NCBI GenBank assembly: GCA_023489135.1
Contig: JAMDCE010000527.1
Coordinates: forward strand, 1 to 52,648
Origin: Chloroflexota bacterium
Lineage (GTDB): Bacteria; Chloroflexota; Chloroflexia; JAMDCE01
Direction: 5' to 3'
Length of the DNA stretch: 52,648 nucleotides
Positions 1 through 7,385 of the stretch are shown piece after piece; within the stretch, counting starts at the first letter, position 1; each line of letters begins with the position of its first letter. The notes under the pieces are model-generated. The model was not told where the DNA came from. It saw nothing but the letters and a program-made list of their open reading frames with translations, and searched no databases. A program made the position numbers and the translations under genes.

Positions 1-164
1 GAAATATCCGGTATGATGAAATCGATACCGTGCATCTCCTCTTCTGGGAACTTGAGTCCGGCGTCGACGACGATTATGTCGTCCCGGTGCTCGACGAGAA
101 GCATGTTCTTGCCCACCTCGCCGACTCCGCCCAGAGGAATGATCTTTACCTTTTTCTTAGCCAA
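1..164 (-). CDS. rnj: Ribonuclease J, N-terminal fragment (runs off window)
   Basis: Only the first 54 codons are present; the gene continues beyond the left edge. The translation begins [20 protein letters not shown] and goes on to [13 protein letters not shown], the start of the beta-lactamase fold typical of RNase J, a cytoplasmic 5'-3' exo/endoribonuclease in mRNA decay and rRNA processing. The catalytic HxHxDH motif would lie outside the window. The start is TTG at 164, ten bases downstream of a perfect AGGAGG (175-180); no in-frame ATG or GTG competes. It follows the uracil-DNA glycosylase gene on the same strand with a gap of about 120 bases. Confidence 0.88.
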   Translation of the reverse strand, partial: MAKKKVKIIPLGGVGEVGKNMLLVEHRDDIIVVDAGLKFPEEEMHGIDFIIPDI

Positions 165-284
165 CGGAGGCCCACCTCCTTCGCGGGCACTGAAGGCTGG
201 GTTGAGGAGATTTCTCAAACGAGGTTACCAGCACAGAGGGACCAACAGTATCCAGCCAACCGGCCTAAAGCGCGGTCAGAGCTC

Positions 285-887
285 TTAGAACATGCTCAGC
301 TGCTTGACTTCCGGCTGCTCCCGAACCTCAGGTACGTTCACTGCCTTGGCAATAATCTCGGGCAGCTTGAGTACGTCGGCCTCCAGTATCTTTCTAAGGC
401 TGGGTTGGTGAAGCGCCGCAGCCGGATGGTACATCGGGAAATATGCCAGATCGCCCCTCTTGCGAGCAACGCCATGTATGCGACTGATAGACTCGCCCGG
501 GAAGAAGCGGGCCATCGAGTACCGGCCCAGTGTCACGATCACTTTGGGCTCGATGAGCCGCAGCTGGCGATCCAAGAAAGCGCTGCACGCCTCAATTTCG
601 GCGGGCAACGGATCGCGATTGGCCGGCGGGCGGCACTTGACGACGTTGCCGATGTACACGTCGGCCCTCTTAAGATTGATCGATGCCAGCAGATCATCCA
701 GAAACTGACCGGCGGGGCCTACAAAAGGCCGTCCCTGCTGGTTCTCGTGCCACCCGGGGGCTTCGCCGATGAAGAATATGTCGGCTTTCTCATCCCCTTC
801 TCCCGGCACGACTTTCAGGCGCGTCTTCGCCAAGGCGCATCGCTCACAGCGGGCCATCTCGAGGTATAACTCAGTAAGCTCAGACAT
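285..887 (-). CDS. Uracil-DNA glycosylase, family 4 (Fe-S type)
   Basis: A 200-residue protein removing uracil from deaminated DNA at the start of base excision repair. It shows the family 4 signature GEAPGWHENQQG with RPFVGPAG just after it (residues 41-60), the HPAA motif (His154) near the uracil pocket, and four cysteines (14, 17, 85, 101) spaced as in the [4Fe-4S] cluster of thermophile and archaeal family 4 enzymes. ATG at 887 is chosen because AGGAGG (893-898) sits 5 bases upstream; the longer frame has no such site. It lies between an HD-domain gene and RNase J, all on the minus strand, probably one transcript. Confidence 0.92.
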   Translation of the reverse strand: MSELTELYLEMARCERCALAKTRLKVVPGEGDEKADIFFIGEAPGWHENQQGRPFVGPAGQFLDDLLASINLKRADVYIGNVVKCRPPANRDPLPAEIEACSAFLDRQLRLIEPKVIVTLGRYSMARFFPGESISRIHGVARKRGDLAYFPMYHPAAALHQPSLRKILEADVLKLPEIIAKAVNVPEVREQPEVKQLSMF

Positions 888-972
888 GCCGACCTCCTGG
901 CACATGGAAGCCAAGATGATATTCGATTCGCCGCGTCAGATTCTAGCGCATCGAAGCGCCGTTGTAAACAGT

Positions 973-1524
973 CTACAGGCCCAGATCGGCGGAAATGCAT
1001 CGCATGGCCGAGAGGCCGATTTCGACGAATTCCCTCAGGTCGAGACCAAGCTCAGAGCAGGTCGCTATCTGCTCTCTATTTGCCCCGCGAGCAAACGCCT
1101 TCTCCCCGAATCTCTTCATCACCGAGTCCACGGTCACCGCCGAAAGCGCCTTCTCCGGTCGGACGAGAGCGGCCGCGATAATCAAGCCGGTCAGCGCCTC
1201 GCCGGAGTAGAGGGCAGTATCCAGGACGCTCTTCCTCGGATCTCCGTGAGCCTCATTGTGGACTTTGACGGCGTAGACTATCTCAGGGCTCAATCCTCGC
1301 TCGGCGAGCATTTGGGCACCCACCAGAGAATGCCTGAGCGGATCGTCCTTCGTGTCTTCGTAGTCTACGTCGTGGAGAAGCCCGGCCAGGGCCCAGCACT
1401 CCTCATCTTCCTCCAGACGCCTGGCCAAGGCGCGCATGATTGCCTCTGTGGCAAGCATGTGCTTAAGCAGATTCTGGTTTGATACGTTTTCTTTGACCAG
1501 ATCCAGGGCTTCATCCCTATTCAT
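973..1524 (-). CDS. HD-domain phosphohydrolase-like protein
   Basis: A 183-residue all-helical HD-domain protein. Visible metal-binding candidates are His22, the His51-Asp52 pair in LLHDVDYED, His65 in RHSLVGAQ and the later VHNEAHGD stretch. The family contains metal-dependent phosphohydrolases, often acting on nucleotides, but the substrate here cannot be read from the sequence. ATG at 1524 has GGAGG five bases upstream; an upstream in-frame TTG would place that site inside the gene. It sits 40 bases downstream of the foldase gene on the same strand, so it is probably cotranscribed. Confidence 0.8.
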   Translation of the reverse strand: MNRDEALDLVKENVSNQNLLKHMLATEAIMRALARRLEEDEECWALAGLLHDVDYEDTKDDPLRHSLVGAQMLAERGLSPEIVYAVKVHNEAHGDPRKSVLDTALYSGEALTGLIIAAALVRPEKALSAVTVDSVMKRFGEKAFARGANREQIATCSELGLDLREFVEIGLSAMRCISADLGL

Positions 1525-1565
1525 CCGCGCCTCCAAGAAACCAACGGGAGTCTGCCGTCACCAAT

Positions 1566-2810
1566 CTATTTGCCGGGAAGCTGAGCTGCCTTCTTGGCCT
1601 GCTCGGCCAGCTGCCTTCTCTTGTTGTCAACGTAGTTCCTCGCCCAGCTCGCCAAAGCCGGCGAATCCACCTTCTCGACGATCTTCTGCTCCGGCTTCTT
1701 CTGGTTCTGCAACCAGTCATCGTAGGCTTTCGTCTTCATTGCTTCCAGTTGATCCGGGGAGAACTCCTTGTTATCCTCGTGTTCCTCCACTCGAATCACG
1801 TGGTAGCCAAACGAGGTCTGAACCGGATCGCTGATCTGGCCGGGGGCAAGCTTGAAAGCCGCCTCCTCGAATTCGGGAACCATCGTGCCGCGGGTGAACC
1901 ATCCCAGGTCTCCGCCTTTGTCTTTAGTCCCGGTATCCTTAGACATCTCTTGCGCGAGCGAAGCGAAATCTCGGCCCTCATCCTTGAGCATAGAGATGAC
2001 CTTCTTGGCATCATCTTCGTTTTCTAGCAGGATGTGACTGGCGTGTATTTGCTCGCCCGAGGTCTTAACCTCGTCACCCATCGCTTTTTTCAGCTTCTCG
2101 GTGAGCAAGCTCGGTTCGAGCACGTAGTAGCGATACTCTGACTCGGATAGGAATCCGGTCTGGGCCAGAGCTTGCTTGAACTCATCCAAGACCTGAGGAA
2201 GCGTCTTGGTGTTAGTGATAGCCTGGCTGGAGTCCGCACCCGGTTCTGTCGAAGTGATCGGATCGGTTTGCGTGATAGGATTGGAGGGATTGAACTGGGC
2301 CATCAACGCCTGGTTAGCCTCGTCGGGCGTCACAGTTATTCCACGCCGAGCGGCTTCTGCGCGGACAAGCTCGTTGTCGACCAGGTTGTCCAGGACTTCG
2401 GCGTCAGCCGAGGCCCTGCGGAACTGAAGCTGCTGCAGCTGTTGCTGCGCGTACTGACGAGTGAAATCGAAGGAATCATTGCTACCGCCTTGAGGTTCCG
2501 GCAGCTGATTTATGTAATTCTGGACCTGGAACATTGCCAAATCGTAGTTATATTCGGTGTAGCCCAGAAACTTACCATAAGTCTGGGCGCTGATGGGCTT
2601 GCCGTTCACCCTGGCGATCGCCTCGCCCGGCTTAGCCAGAACTTCCCTCCAATAGCCAAAAACCAACACGGCCACGACAAGTACAGCCACCATGGCGGCA
2701 CCGACGAGAGTGGCCCTATTTAGCCTTTGCTCTCTTTGATGGCGAGAGATCTGCCTCTTGTTAAGACGCACCGGTTGGGGAGCAGTCTTCTTGATACCCT
2801 TTTTTCCCAA
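1566..2810 (-). CDS. PrsA/SurA-type peptidyl-prolyl cis-trans isomerase, membrane-anchored
   Basis: A 414-residue extracytoplasmic foldase. A basic N-terminus is followed by one transmembrane anchor (about residues 34-53), a SurA-N-like helical region beginning at AIARVNGKPIS, and a parvulin rotamase domain (about 254-346) starting HASHILL and containing GGDLGWF and FGYHVIRV. It should help secreted proteins fold outside the membrane. There is no lipobox, so it is anchored by an uncleaved helix, unlike the PrsA lipoprotein of Bacillus. The TTG start at 2810 is preceded by a weak GGTGAG site, and start assignment is the least certain point. It is followed closely by the HD gene. Confidence 0.85.
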   Translation of the reverse strand: MGKKGIKKTAPQPVRLNKRQISRHQREQRLNRATLVGAAMVAVLVVAVLVFGYWREVLAKPGEAIARVNGKPISAQTYGKFLGYTEYNYDLAMFQVQNYINQLPEPQGGSNDSFDFTRQYAQQQLQQLQFRRASADAEVLDNLVDNELVRAEAARRGITVTPDEANQALMAQFNPSNPITQTDPITSTEPGADSSQAITNTKTLPQVLDEFKQALAQTGFLSESEYRYYVLEPSLLTEKLKKAMGDEVKTSGEQIHASHILLENEDDAKKVISMLKDEGRDFASLAQEMSKDTGTKDKGGDLGWFTRGTMVPEFEEAAFKLAPGQISDPVQTSFGYHVIRVEEHEDNKEFSPDQLEAMKTKAYDDWLQNQKKPEQKIVEKVDSPALASWARNYVDNKRRQLAEQAKKAAQLPGK

Positions 2811-2959
2811 AGCTTCTCACCGCCTATAGACGCCAAGCAAGGGCAACAGGAACAACTCCTGCGCCCTTGCCAATGGTATTGTCCAGTGATCTTACCTATA
2901 AACGCATATCGATGCGACATCAGCGAAACATTTCGAGCATCGTTGCCCCGGCCGTATCC

Positions 2960-3271
2960 CTAACTGCCCGCCGGCGCACCCATGGCCCGGACGTGTTCTC
3001 CGGTGTAGGGGAGCAGAGCGATGTGCCTGGCTCGCTTCAGCGCAATCGTCAGGCTGCGCTGATGCTTGGCGCAAGTTCCGGTCTTACGCCTCGGCTCGAT
3101 CTTACCACGGTCTGAGACGAACCGGCGCAATCGAGACACGTCCTTGAAATCTATGTTGTCCATGCCGTCGACGCAGAAAGCGCACACCTTGCGTCGCGGA
3201 GTGTATCTGCCCTTTCCGAATTCTCTCCGGGGTCTTCTTCTTGGACCCCTGTCACCACCTTCGTTTGCCAA
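2960..3271 (-). CDS. rpsR: 30S ribosomal protein S18
   Basis: A 103-residue S18. The conserved core [18 protein letters not shown] and [17 protein letters not shown] are plain, and the protein keeps the cysteines (CxxC plus a later Cys) found in Zn-type S18. S18 binds S6 on the platform of the small subunit. The start is TTG at 3271 with AGGAGG five bases upstream; that ribosome binding site overlaps the ssb stop codon, implying translational coupling. The C-terminal tail ([11 protein letters not shown]) runs a little past the usual core end. Order rpsF-ssb-rpsR is the classic bacterial arrangement. Confidence 0.95.
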   Translation of the reverse strand: MANEGGDRGPRRRPRREFGKGRYTPRRKVCAFCVDGMDNIDFKDVSRLRRFVSDRGKIEPRRKTGTCAKHQRSLTIALKRARHIALLPYTGEHVRAMGAPAGS

Positions 3272-3280
3272 ATTATCCTC

Positions 3281-3682
3281 CTAGAATGGTATCTCGTCCG
3301 GCTCCATATCGTCCGGAGTATAGACATCTTCGGCGGCTCCAGGAGTCTTTGGTCGGCTATCGAGCAGGATCATCGTCTGGGCCACGATTTCGGTGCGGTA
3401 TCGCTTTTGACCGTCCTGGCCTTCCCAGGATCGGGTCTGCAAGCGTCCCTCGATGTAGACTTTGCTGCCCTTGCTCACGTAACGGCTAGCGGTCTCGGCG
3501 AGCTTGTTCCACGTGACCACGTTGAACCACTCGGTTTCTTCTCGTTGCTCGCCCTCCGGGGTAGTCCATCTCCGACTGGACGCCACACTGAACGAAGTCA
3601 CAGGAACGCCGGTCTGAGTGTAACGCATCTCGGGTTCCCGCCCCACATTGCCGATGACCATTACCTTATTCAACCCTGCCAT
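3281..3682 (-). CDS. ssb: Single-stranded DNA-binding protein
   Basis: A 133-residue SSB. The OB fold begins LNKVMVIGNVGREPEMRYT and contains EWFNVVTWNKLAE and KGSKVYIEGRLQTRSW. The protein ends in the acidic tip DDMEPDEIPF, the docking peptide for repair and replication partners. It coats single-stranded DNA as a tetramer. It is shorter than most SSBs because the glycine-rich linker is almost absent, so the tip follows the OB fold closely. It lies between rpsF and rpsR and ends in the rpsR ribosome binding site. Confidence 0.96.
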   Translation of the reverse strand: MAGLNKVMVIGNVGREPEMRYTQTGVPVTSFSVASSRRWTTPEGEQREETEWFNVVTWNKLAETASRYVSKGSKVYIEGRLQTRSWEGQDGQKRYRTEIVAQTMILLDSRPKTPGAAEDVYTPDDMEPDEIPF

Positions 3683-3752
3683 CTACAAAAACTCCTTTCC
3701 GCCCTCGTAAACACCTCTAACCACATCAAACCATGATCGCTCGCTATCAAAC

Positions 3753-4040
3753 TCACGCGCCAACTGTAACTAGCAGGTAACGAATAACCCCTTCGGTCAG
3801 CTTCAGACTTCGTTCAAGTTCGCGGGTTGCCTCGGGCTTCATTCGCAACTTCAGCGCTACGTAGTAACCCTCGCGAAAATCTTGGATGGGGTAGGCGAGC
3901 CGTTTTCGCCCCCAAGCCTGCGTCTCGGTCACTTCGCCGCCATTGCCTTCGATTAGCCCGGCCACCTTTTGAGTGATCTTTTCGATATCCTCTGCACTAA
4001 TCTCGGGACTGATGATGTACACCAGCTCATAGTCACGCAT
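3753..4040 (-). CDS. rpsF: 30S ribosomal protein S6
   Basis: A 95-residue S6 starting MRDYELVYIISPEISAED, with the typical WGRKRLAYPIQDFREGYYV strand-helix region. S6 pairs with S18 in the 30S platform. ATG at 4040 has AGGAGG seven bases upstream; the open frame extends further upstream but without similarity to S6. First gene of rpsF-ssb-rpsR, served by the promoter at 4179-4207, leaving an untranslated leader of about 130 bases. S6:S18 is known in other bacteria to repress its own operon through such a leader. Confidence 0.95.
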   Translation of the reverse strand: MRDYELVYIISPEISAEDIEKITQKVAGLIEGNGGEVTETQAWGRKRLAYPIQDFREGYYVALKLRMKPEATRELERSLKLTEGVIRYLLVTVGA

Positions 4041-4178
4041 TCGCACACCTCCTTTCCACGGGATTGCCCCAGAACCTCGTCGGGGCCAGCGTGCCCGTCC
4101 CCTAATGTCTGGAGCAGAAAGGTTAATAATTCGATAGATGAGGCTCCACAGCCAGAGCCCCAATCTACGCTTCGCGAA

Positions 4179-4207
4179 ATTATAGCACCTGGAAGCAGGC
4201 CACGCAA
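4179..4207 (-). promoter_or_regulatory. Sigma-70-type promoter for rpsF operon
   Basis: On the minus strand, TTGCGT (4202-4207), a 17-base spacer and a perfect TATAAT (4179-4184). Transcription should begin near 4172, leaving a leader of about 130 bases before rpsF. It points away from the sigma-54-like site at 4259-4274 that serves the divergent BON gene. Confidence 0.7.
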
Positions 4208-4258
4208 GGTATTGTACCAGCCAGACCAGGGCTTATGCGTGTTGGGTAGGCATTCGGC

Positions 4259-4274
4259 TGGCACGATGATTGCA
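4259..4274 (+). promoter_or_regulatory. Sigma-54-type (-24/-12) promoter for BON gene
   Basis: TGGCACGATGATTGCA matches the RpoN consensus TGGCACR-N4-TTGCW at every defined base, with the GG and GC dinucleotides exactly ten bases apart. It ends 45 bases before the ATG of the first BON gene, with the ribosome binding site in between, so geometry fits. Whether this organism encodes RpoN cannot be seen here. Confidence 0.55.
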
Positions 4275-4319
4275 GCAATCGTAGGGCGAAGAATAACTTC
4301 TTCAGGAGGTGTTTCTAAC

Positions 4320-4847
4320 ATGTTCAACCCGATGTTCAATCAAGGGATGAACTACTCCGCGCCCTCGATGTGGGGCGGCCCGGGCTACGGCTTTCCCTAC
4401 GGTCAGTTCGGACCGGGCATGGGATACGGCTTTGGCCCGGGAATGTACGGAGGCTTCCAAGGGGGCTACCCTGGAGGCTACCCCGGGGGGTACCCCGGAG
4501 GCTACGGCCCGGGATTCTACACGGAGAGCTGGCCGAGTGACGATCAGATCCGCGACATGATCTACGATTCCATCGATGCGGACCCGGTTGTTCCCTATGA
4601 CAGCGACATCACCCTGGACGTCACCGGTGGCGTGGTCACCCTCACCGGCACCGTGCCGAGCAAGCGCATCAAGCATGCCATCGGCGACGATGCCTGGTGG
4701 GTTCCCGGCGTGTGGGACGTCAACAACAGCATTCAGATAGTCTCGCGCCGAAAAGTGAAAGAAGCGCGACCGATGGCTCGACCGACGGGTGCGGCACCAA
4801 CCCGACAGACCCCGACTACAAGCAAGAAGACGCCGACGACGAAGTAG
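4320..4847 (+). CDS. BON-domain protein with Gly/Tyr/Pro-rich N-terminus (paralogue 1)
   Basis: A 175-residue protein. Residues 1-67 are low-complexity Gly, Tyr, Pro, Phe and Met, including repeated GGYP units (about 48-62). Residues 74-141 form a BON domain (DDQIRDMIYDSIDADPVVPY, then VVTLTGTVPSKRIKHA), a small alpha-beta fold thought to bind phospholipid or other surfaces. The tail is basic and Thr/Pro-rich. There is no signal peptide or membrane helix, unlike periplasmic OsmY-type BON proteins, so location is unclear. ATG at 4320 has AGGAGGT nine bases upstream; the frame is open further upstream but no start there has such a site. The motif DDAWWVPGVWDVNN is shared with the paralogue at 5588. 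Confidence 0.8.
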   Translation: MFNPMFNQGMNYSAPSMWGGPGYGFPYGQFGPGMGYGFGPGMYGGFQGGYPGGYPGGYPGGYGPGFYTESWPSDDQIRDMIYDSIDADPVVPYDSDITLDVTGGVVTLTGTVPSKRIKHAIGDDAWWVPGVWDVNNSIQIVSRRKVKEARPMARPTGAAPTRQTPTTSKKTPTTK

Positions 4848-4976
4848 TGTGACACCCGTAGCAAGCAGTTCTGGCGCCCAGGCATCAGACAAACGCAAGA
4901 CTGAGTAACGAAGCGGGCCGATAATCGAGTCCAAGGCGATTCAGAACTAGCGGGGCTATAGGCGCCAATAAGCAAT

Positions 4977-5013
4977 GGGCCATCGCCCCTAACCACTGTT
5001 AGGGCGATGGCCC
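4977..5013. repeat. Strong hairpin between BON genes
   Basis: Left arm 4977-4992 and right arm 4999-5013 pair over 15 bases with one bulged C and a 6-base loop. No T-tract follows on either strand, so it may be a processing/stability hairpin or a REP-like palindrome and not a standard intrinsic terminator. Confidence 0.6.
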
Positions 5014-5082
5014 CAATCAGTCCGATTAAGCGGATTAGCAATCTCGCCACGTGGCTCTCCTGCTCACGGAGGGGACAACACC

Positions 5083-5412
5083 TTGGCACGTCAACCATCG
5101 AGATACGAACACTATCGCCCCTACAATCGCTGGCACGCCGGACACCGCCACTACGATTACTACGGCCCCTACTACAACCAGGTCTCTATACCGGGAACAA
5201 GAGACGACGCGGAGATCAAGCGAGATATCGAGGACTCCCTCTTCTGGGATACGTGGGTAGACGCCGGAAAGGTGCAAGTTGAGGTCGAAAACGGTCTGGT
5301 TACGCTCACGGGTACCGCCGCCAGTATCGTGGAGAAGCGCGCTGCAGAGGATGACGCCTGGGATGTCCCCGGAGTGATTGACGTTAGGAACAAGGTCTGC
5401 ATCCGGCCATAG
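5083..5412 (+). CDS. BON-domain protein with Tyr/His/Arg-rich N-terminus (paralogue 2)
   Basis: A 109-residue protein. The first 35 residues are rich in Tyr, His and Arg (YEHYRPYNRWHAGHRHYDYY); a BON domain fills about 41-106 (DDAEIKRDIEDSLFWDTWVD, ENGLVTLTGTA, DDAWDVPGVIDVRNKV). TTG at 5083 is supported by GGAGGGG eight bases upstream. It keeps the DDAW-VPGV signature of its neighbours but is more divergent. No signal sequence is visible. Function unknown beyond the BON fold. The gap from paralogue 1 is 235 bases and holds the 4977 hairpin, so it may have its own promoter. Confidence 0.75.
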   Translation: MARQPSRYEHYRPYNRWHAGHRHYDYYGPYYNQVSIPGTRDDAEIKRDIEDSLFWDTWVDAGKVQVEVENGLVTLTGTAASIVEKRAAEDDAWDVPGVIDVRNKVCIRP

Positions 5413-5587
5413 CGAACGGTCTAACGACAGCATGGCGCTTTCGAGAGGCGTTAGAGAAAGGAGGCCGACAGGGTAGTGATTCTGTGCCCGAGGCGGCAGC
5501 ACTTGCCTGGTTAGTGGCCGTCGCCGCGATGATCGTGGACCGAGAATTCAGCGAACCAGTATCAAAGAACCTGAGGAGGATCGAAGA

Positions 5588-6328
5588 TTGGCAACCGGAT
5601 ATAACCCACGGATGATGCCTCAAGGCCAACCGCCGATGCCGGGCCTGAGCAATCCAATGATGCAGCCGGGGATGATGAACCCGATGATGCCGGGGATGAT
5701 GAATCCAATGATGCAGCCAGGCATGATGGGCCCAATGATGCAGCCAGGCATGATGGGCCCAATGATGCAGCCTGGCATGATGGGCCCAATGATGCAGCCT
5801 GGCATGATGGGCCCAATGATGCAGCCTGGCATGATGAATCCAATGATGCAGCCTGGTCCTGGGCCTCTTCCCACAATCACCACTCCGTTTGGCGCTTTCC
5901 ATTGCCCCGTTTGCGGTTACAGCGGTCCGACCTGGCATCCGGGGGCATCGCCTTCGCTTGGGCTTGCCGGACCCGGTTTCTACGCGGGTGCCGGCGCATG
6001 GGGGCTCGGCGGTCTGCGACGCTGGGGAGGAACGTATTCCCCTCAATACGTCGCGACAGGACTTCCTACGGACGAAGAAATGGAGGAGATGGTTTACGAC
6101 GCCATCGACGCGGATCCATTGATCCCGTACGACGCCGATATCAACGTTGCGGTGGACACGGGGGTCGTAACCCTCAGCGGTACGGTAACGAACAAGCGAA
6201 TCAAACACTCCGCCGCTGACGATGCCTGGTGGGTGCCGGGTGTCGTTGACCTGAACAACGAAATCGCGGTTGTTGAGAGGCGTCGAGCCAAAGGGGCTCC
6301 ACGGGAAACGAGTAGCACAACGAGCTAG
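5588..6328 (+). CDS. BON-domain protein with Met/Pro/Gly tandem repeats and a CPVC motif (paralogue 3)
   Basis: A 246-residue protein in three parts: a methionine-rich tandem repeat (about 20-90, units like PMMQPGMMG); a middle part with a CPVC pair (Cys106, Cys109) and a Gly/Ala-rich stretch; and a C-terminal BON domain (about 158-230) that matches paralogue 1 closely (MVYDAIDADPLIPYDADI, TNKRIKHSAADDAWWVPGV). TTG at 5588 has GAGGAGGA seven bases upstream. Met-rich repeats suggest soft-metal (copper) binding or a flexible surface, but this is a guess. No signal peptide is seen. The repeat number is probably variable between strains. Confidence 0.78.
   Translation: MATGYNPRMMPQGQPPMPGLSNPMMQPGMMNPMMPGMMNPMMQPGMMGPMMQPGMMGPMMQPGMMGPMMQPGMMGPMMQPGMMNPMMQPGPGPLPTITTPFGAFHCPVCGYSGPTWHPGASPSLGLAGPGFYAGAGAWGLGGLRRWGGTYSPQYVATGLPTDEEMEEMVYDAIDADPLIPYDADINVAVDTGVVTLSGTVTNKRIKHSAADDAWWVPGVVDLNNEIAVVERRRAKGAPRETSSTTS
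5654..5857 (+). repeat. 27-bp tandem repeat inside BON paralogue 3
   Basis: Units of 27 bp beginning CCAATGATGCAGCC run in frame and encode the Met/Pro/Gly repeat. Units from 5705 are almost identical at 27-base steps (5705, 5732, 5759, 5786, 5813, then a partial unit to 5857). Earlier units at 5654 and 5681 are diverged, the second lacking one codon. Near-identity of the central units points to recent expansion. Confidence 0.9.
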
Positions 6329-6344
6329 GCTCCATCGTAGTACG

Positions 6345-6373
6345 GACACCCCCGTGCGACACACGGGGGTGTC
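6345..6373. terminator. Hairpin between convergent genes
   Basis: A perfect 12-bp stem (6345-6356 with 6362-6373) and 5-base loop lies between the BON paralogue 3 stop (6328) and the stop of the convergent gene (6374). No T-tract follows on either strand, so termination is inferred from position and stem strength. Confidence 0.5.
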
Positions 6374-6667
6374 TCAATCGCTACATATCTCTCTTTTTGC
6401 TTTCTCAAATCCTTCGCGGACGGCCTCCCTGATATAATCCCAGGCCGATAGCTCATCGGCCAATTGAGGTCTATACCAGTGGGAAGCCAGGTCTCCTTCG
6501 ACTTCCTTCCATCGCCTCTGGCGAAGCTCTGGCCGTTGCCCGGCGTTCCATCCAAAGTAATAAGCCTCCCTCACTTCGGGCCATTCCATTCCGGCATAGC
6601 CGTACTTGGATTCCCACTCCTTGCGAAGCAGAGGCTCAAGTTCTCGCCACCTGTTATCGTCCACCAT
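6374..6667 (-). CDS. Small hypothetical protein with an internal Trp-motif duplication
   Basis: About 97 residues. Two copies of a pattern are visible: WRELEPLLRKEWESKYG followed by REAYYFGWNAG, and WKEVEGDLASHWYRPQ followed by REAVREGFEKA. Each reads W-x2-[VL]-E-x2-L-x3-W, then an acidic/aromatic helix. Similar Trp-rich helical proteins occur next to stress genes in other bacteria, but I cannot name the family with confidence. ATG at 6667 is preferred, with a G-rich site (GGAGGGGG) about 10 bases upstream; a GTG nine bases earlier is possible. Cytoplasmic, no membrane segment. Confidence 0.6.
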   Translation of the reverse strand: MVDDNRWRELEPLLRKEWESKYGYAGMEWPEVREAYYFGWNAGQRPELRQRRWKEVEGDLASHWYRPQLADELSAWDYIREAVREGFEKAKREICSD

Positions 6668-6992
6668 TTCTCTCACCCCCTCCGTCCAAAACAGGTACGT
6701 TCTTCTGAAACAGGTTGTATTACCTGCAACACTCGTGCCACAGCACCAGGGTCAAGGGATGGTTCACAAGACCGGGGAGATAATGTAACACTTTGCGCAA
6801 GCGTCGAGCGCATCGTGAATGGAGATTGCCATATTGGTTGAGACGCAGCATGCTGCGTCTCAAGCGCACGATAGCAGAATGTTACCCGAATGGTGAACCA
6901 TGCCAGGGCAAGAAGATATGGCACAGGTATTGCAGGTCCTTTCTCGATGAATCACTATGCTTCTAATAAGGTCGGAAGGGAAGTACGCGATA
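6668..6992. other. Divergent intergenic region
   Basis: About 325 bases between two divergent genes with no supported coding region. It holds the 26-bp perfect palindrome at 6838-6863 and presumably both promoters, but I could not find a convincing -35/-10 pair in either direction. Confidence 0.5.
6838..6863. repeat. Perfect 26-bp palindrome
   Basis: Each 13-base half reads TTGAGACGCAGCA from its 5' end, meeting at 6850/6851 with no loop. It may be a dyad-symmetric operator for the flanking divergent genes or one copy of a dispersed palindromic repeat; only genome-wide counting would tell. Confidence 0.75.
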
Positions 6993-7385
6993 ATGAGACT
7001 GGCAGAAATGTCTCAGATGAGCACAGCCGACTTGATCAGGCGCCTCGTGAACAACATCTCTGGCCTTGTCGACAGAGAAGTCGCCCTGGCTAAGGAAGAG
7101 ATTCGAGAGGATGTCAAAGACAGCCTGGCGTCGGCCGTACTCATGATCTCAGCCGCTGTGTTGCTCCTCATCGGTGTCACTTGCCTCGTGGTGGCGGCTA
7201 TCTTCGCGCTCGCGCTAGTTATGCCGGGGTGGCTCGCCTCAATTATCGTGGCCGCGTTCTTCATCATCGTGGGAGCTATCGTGGGCCTGATAGGGAAGAG
7301 CAAATTGACGACTCATCCGTTGAAGAAGACCAGGGAGTCATTGTCGGAGGACATCTTATGGGCACAAGGTCGGCTGAAGAGATAG
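6993..7385 (+). CDS. Phage_holin_3_6/YqjE-like membrane protein
   Basis: About 130 residues: an N-terminal amphipathic helix (TADLIRRLVNNISGLVDREV, then ALAKEEIREDVKD), then two transmembrane helices (roughly SAVLMISAAVLLLIGVTCLV and GWLASIIVAAFFIIVGAIVG) and a short basic tail. This layout fits the YqjE / superfamily III holin-like family (DUF1469), common in non-phage chromosomes and of unknown role. ATG at 6993 follows GGAAGGGA by about 11 bases; internal ATGs at 7008 and 7017 are alternatives. Its 3' end overlaps the next gene by 28 bases, so the two are translationally linked. Confidence 0.72.
   Translation: MRLAEMSQMSTADLIRRLVNNISGLVDREVALAKEEIREDVKDSLASAVLMISAAVLLLIGVTCLVVAAIFALALVMPGWLASIIVAAFFIIVGAIVGLIGKSKLTTHPLKKTRESLSEDILWAQGRLKR

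Noticed and set aside
5654..5857. CRISPR-like look of the 27-bp repeats
   Set aside because: Units are directly adjacent without spacers, in frame, and encode a Met-rich repeat.
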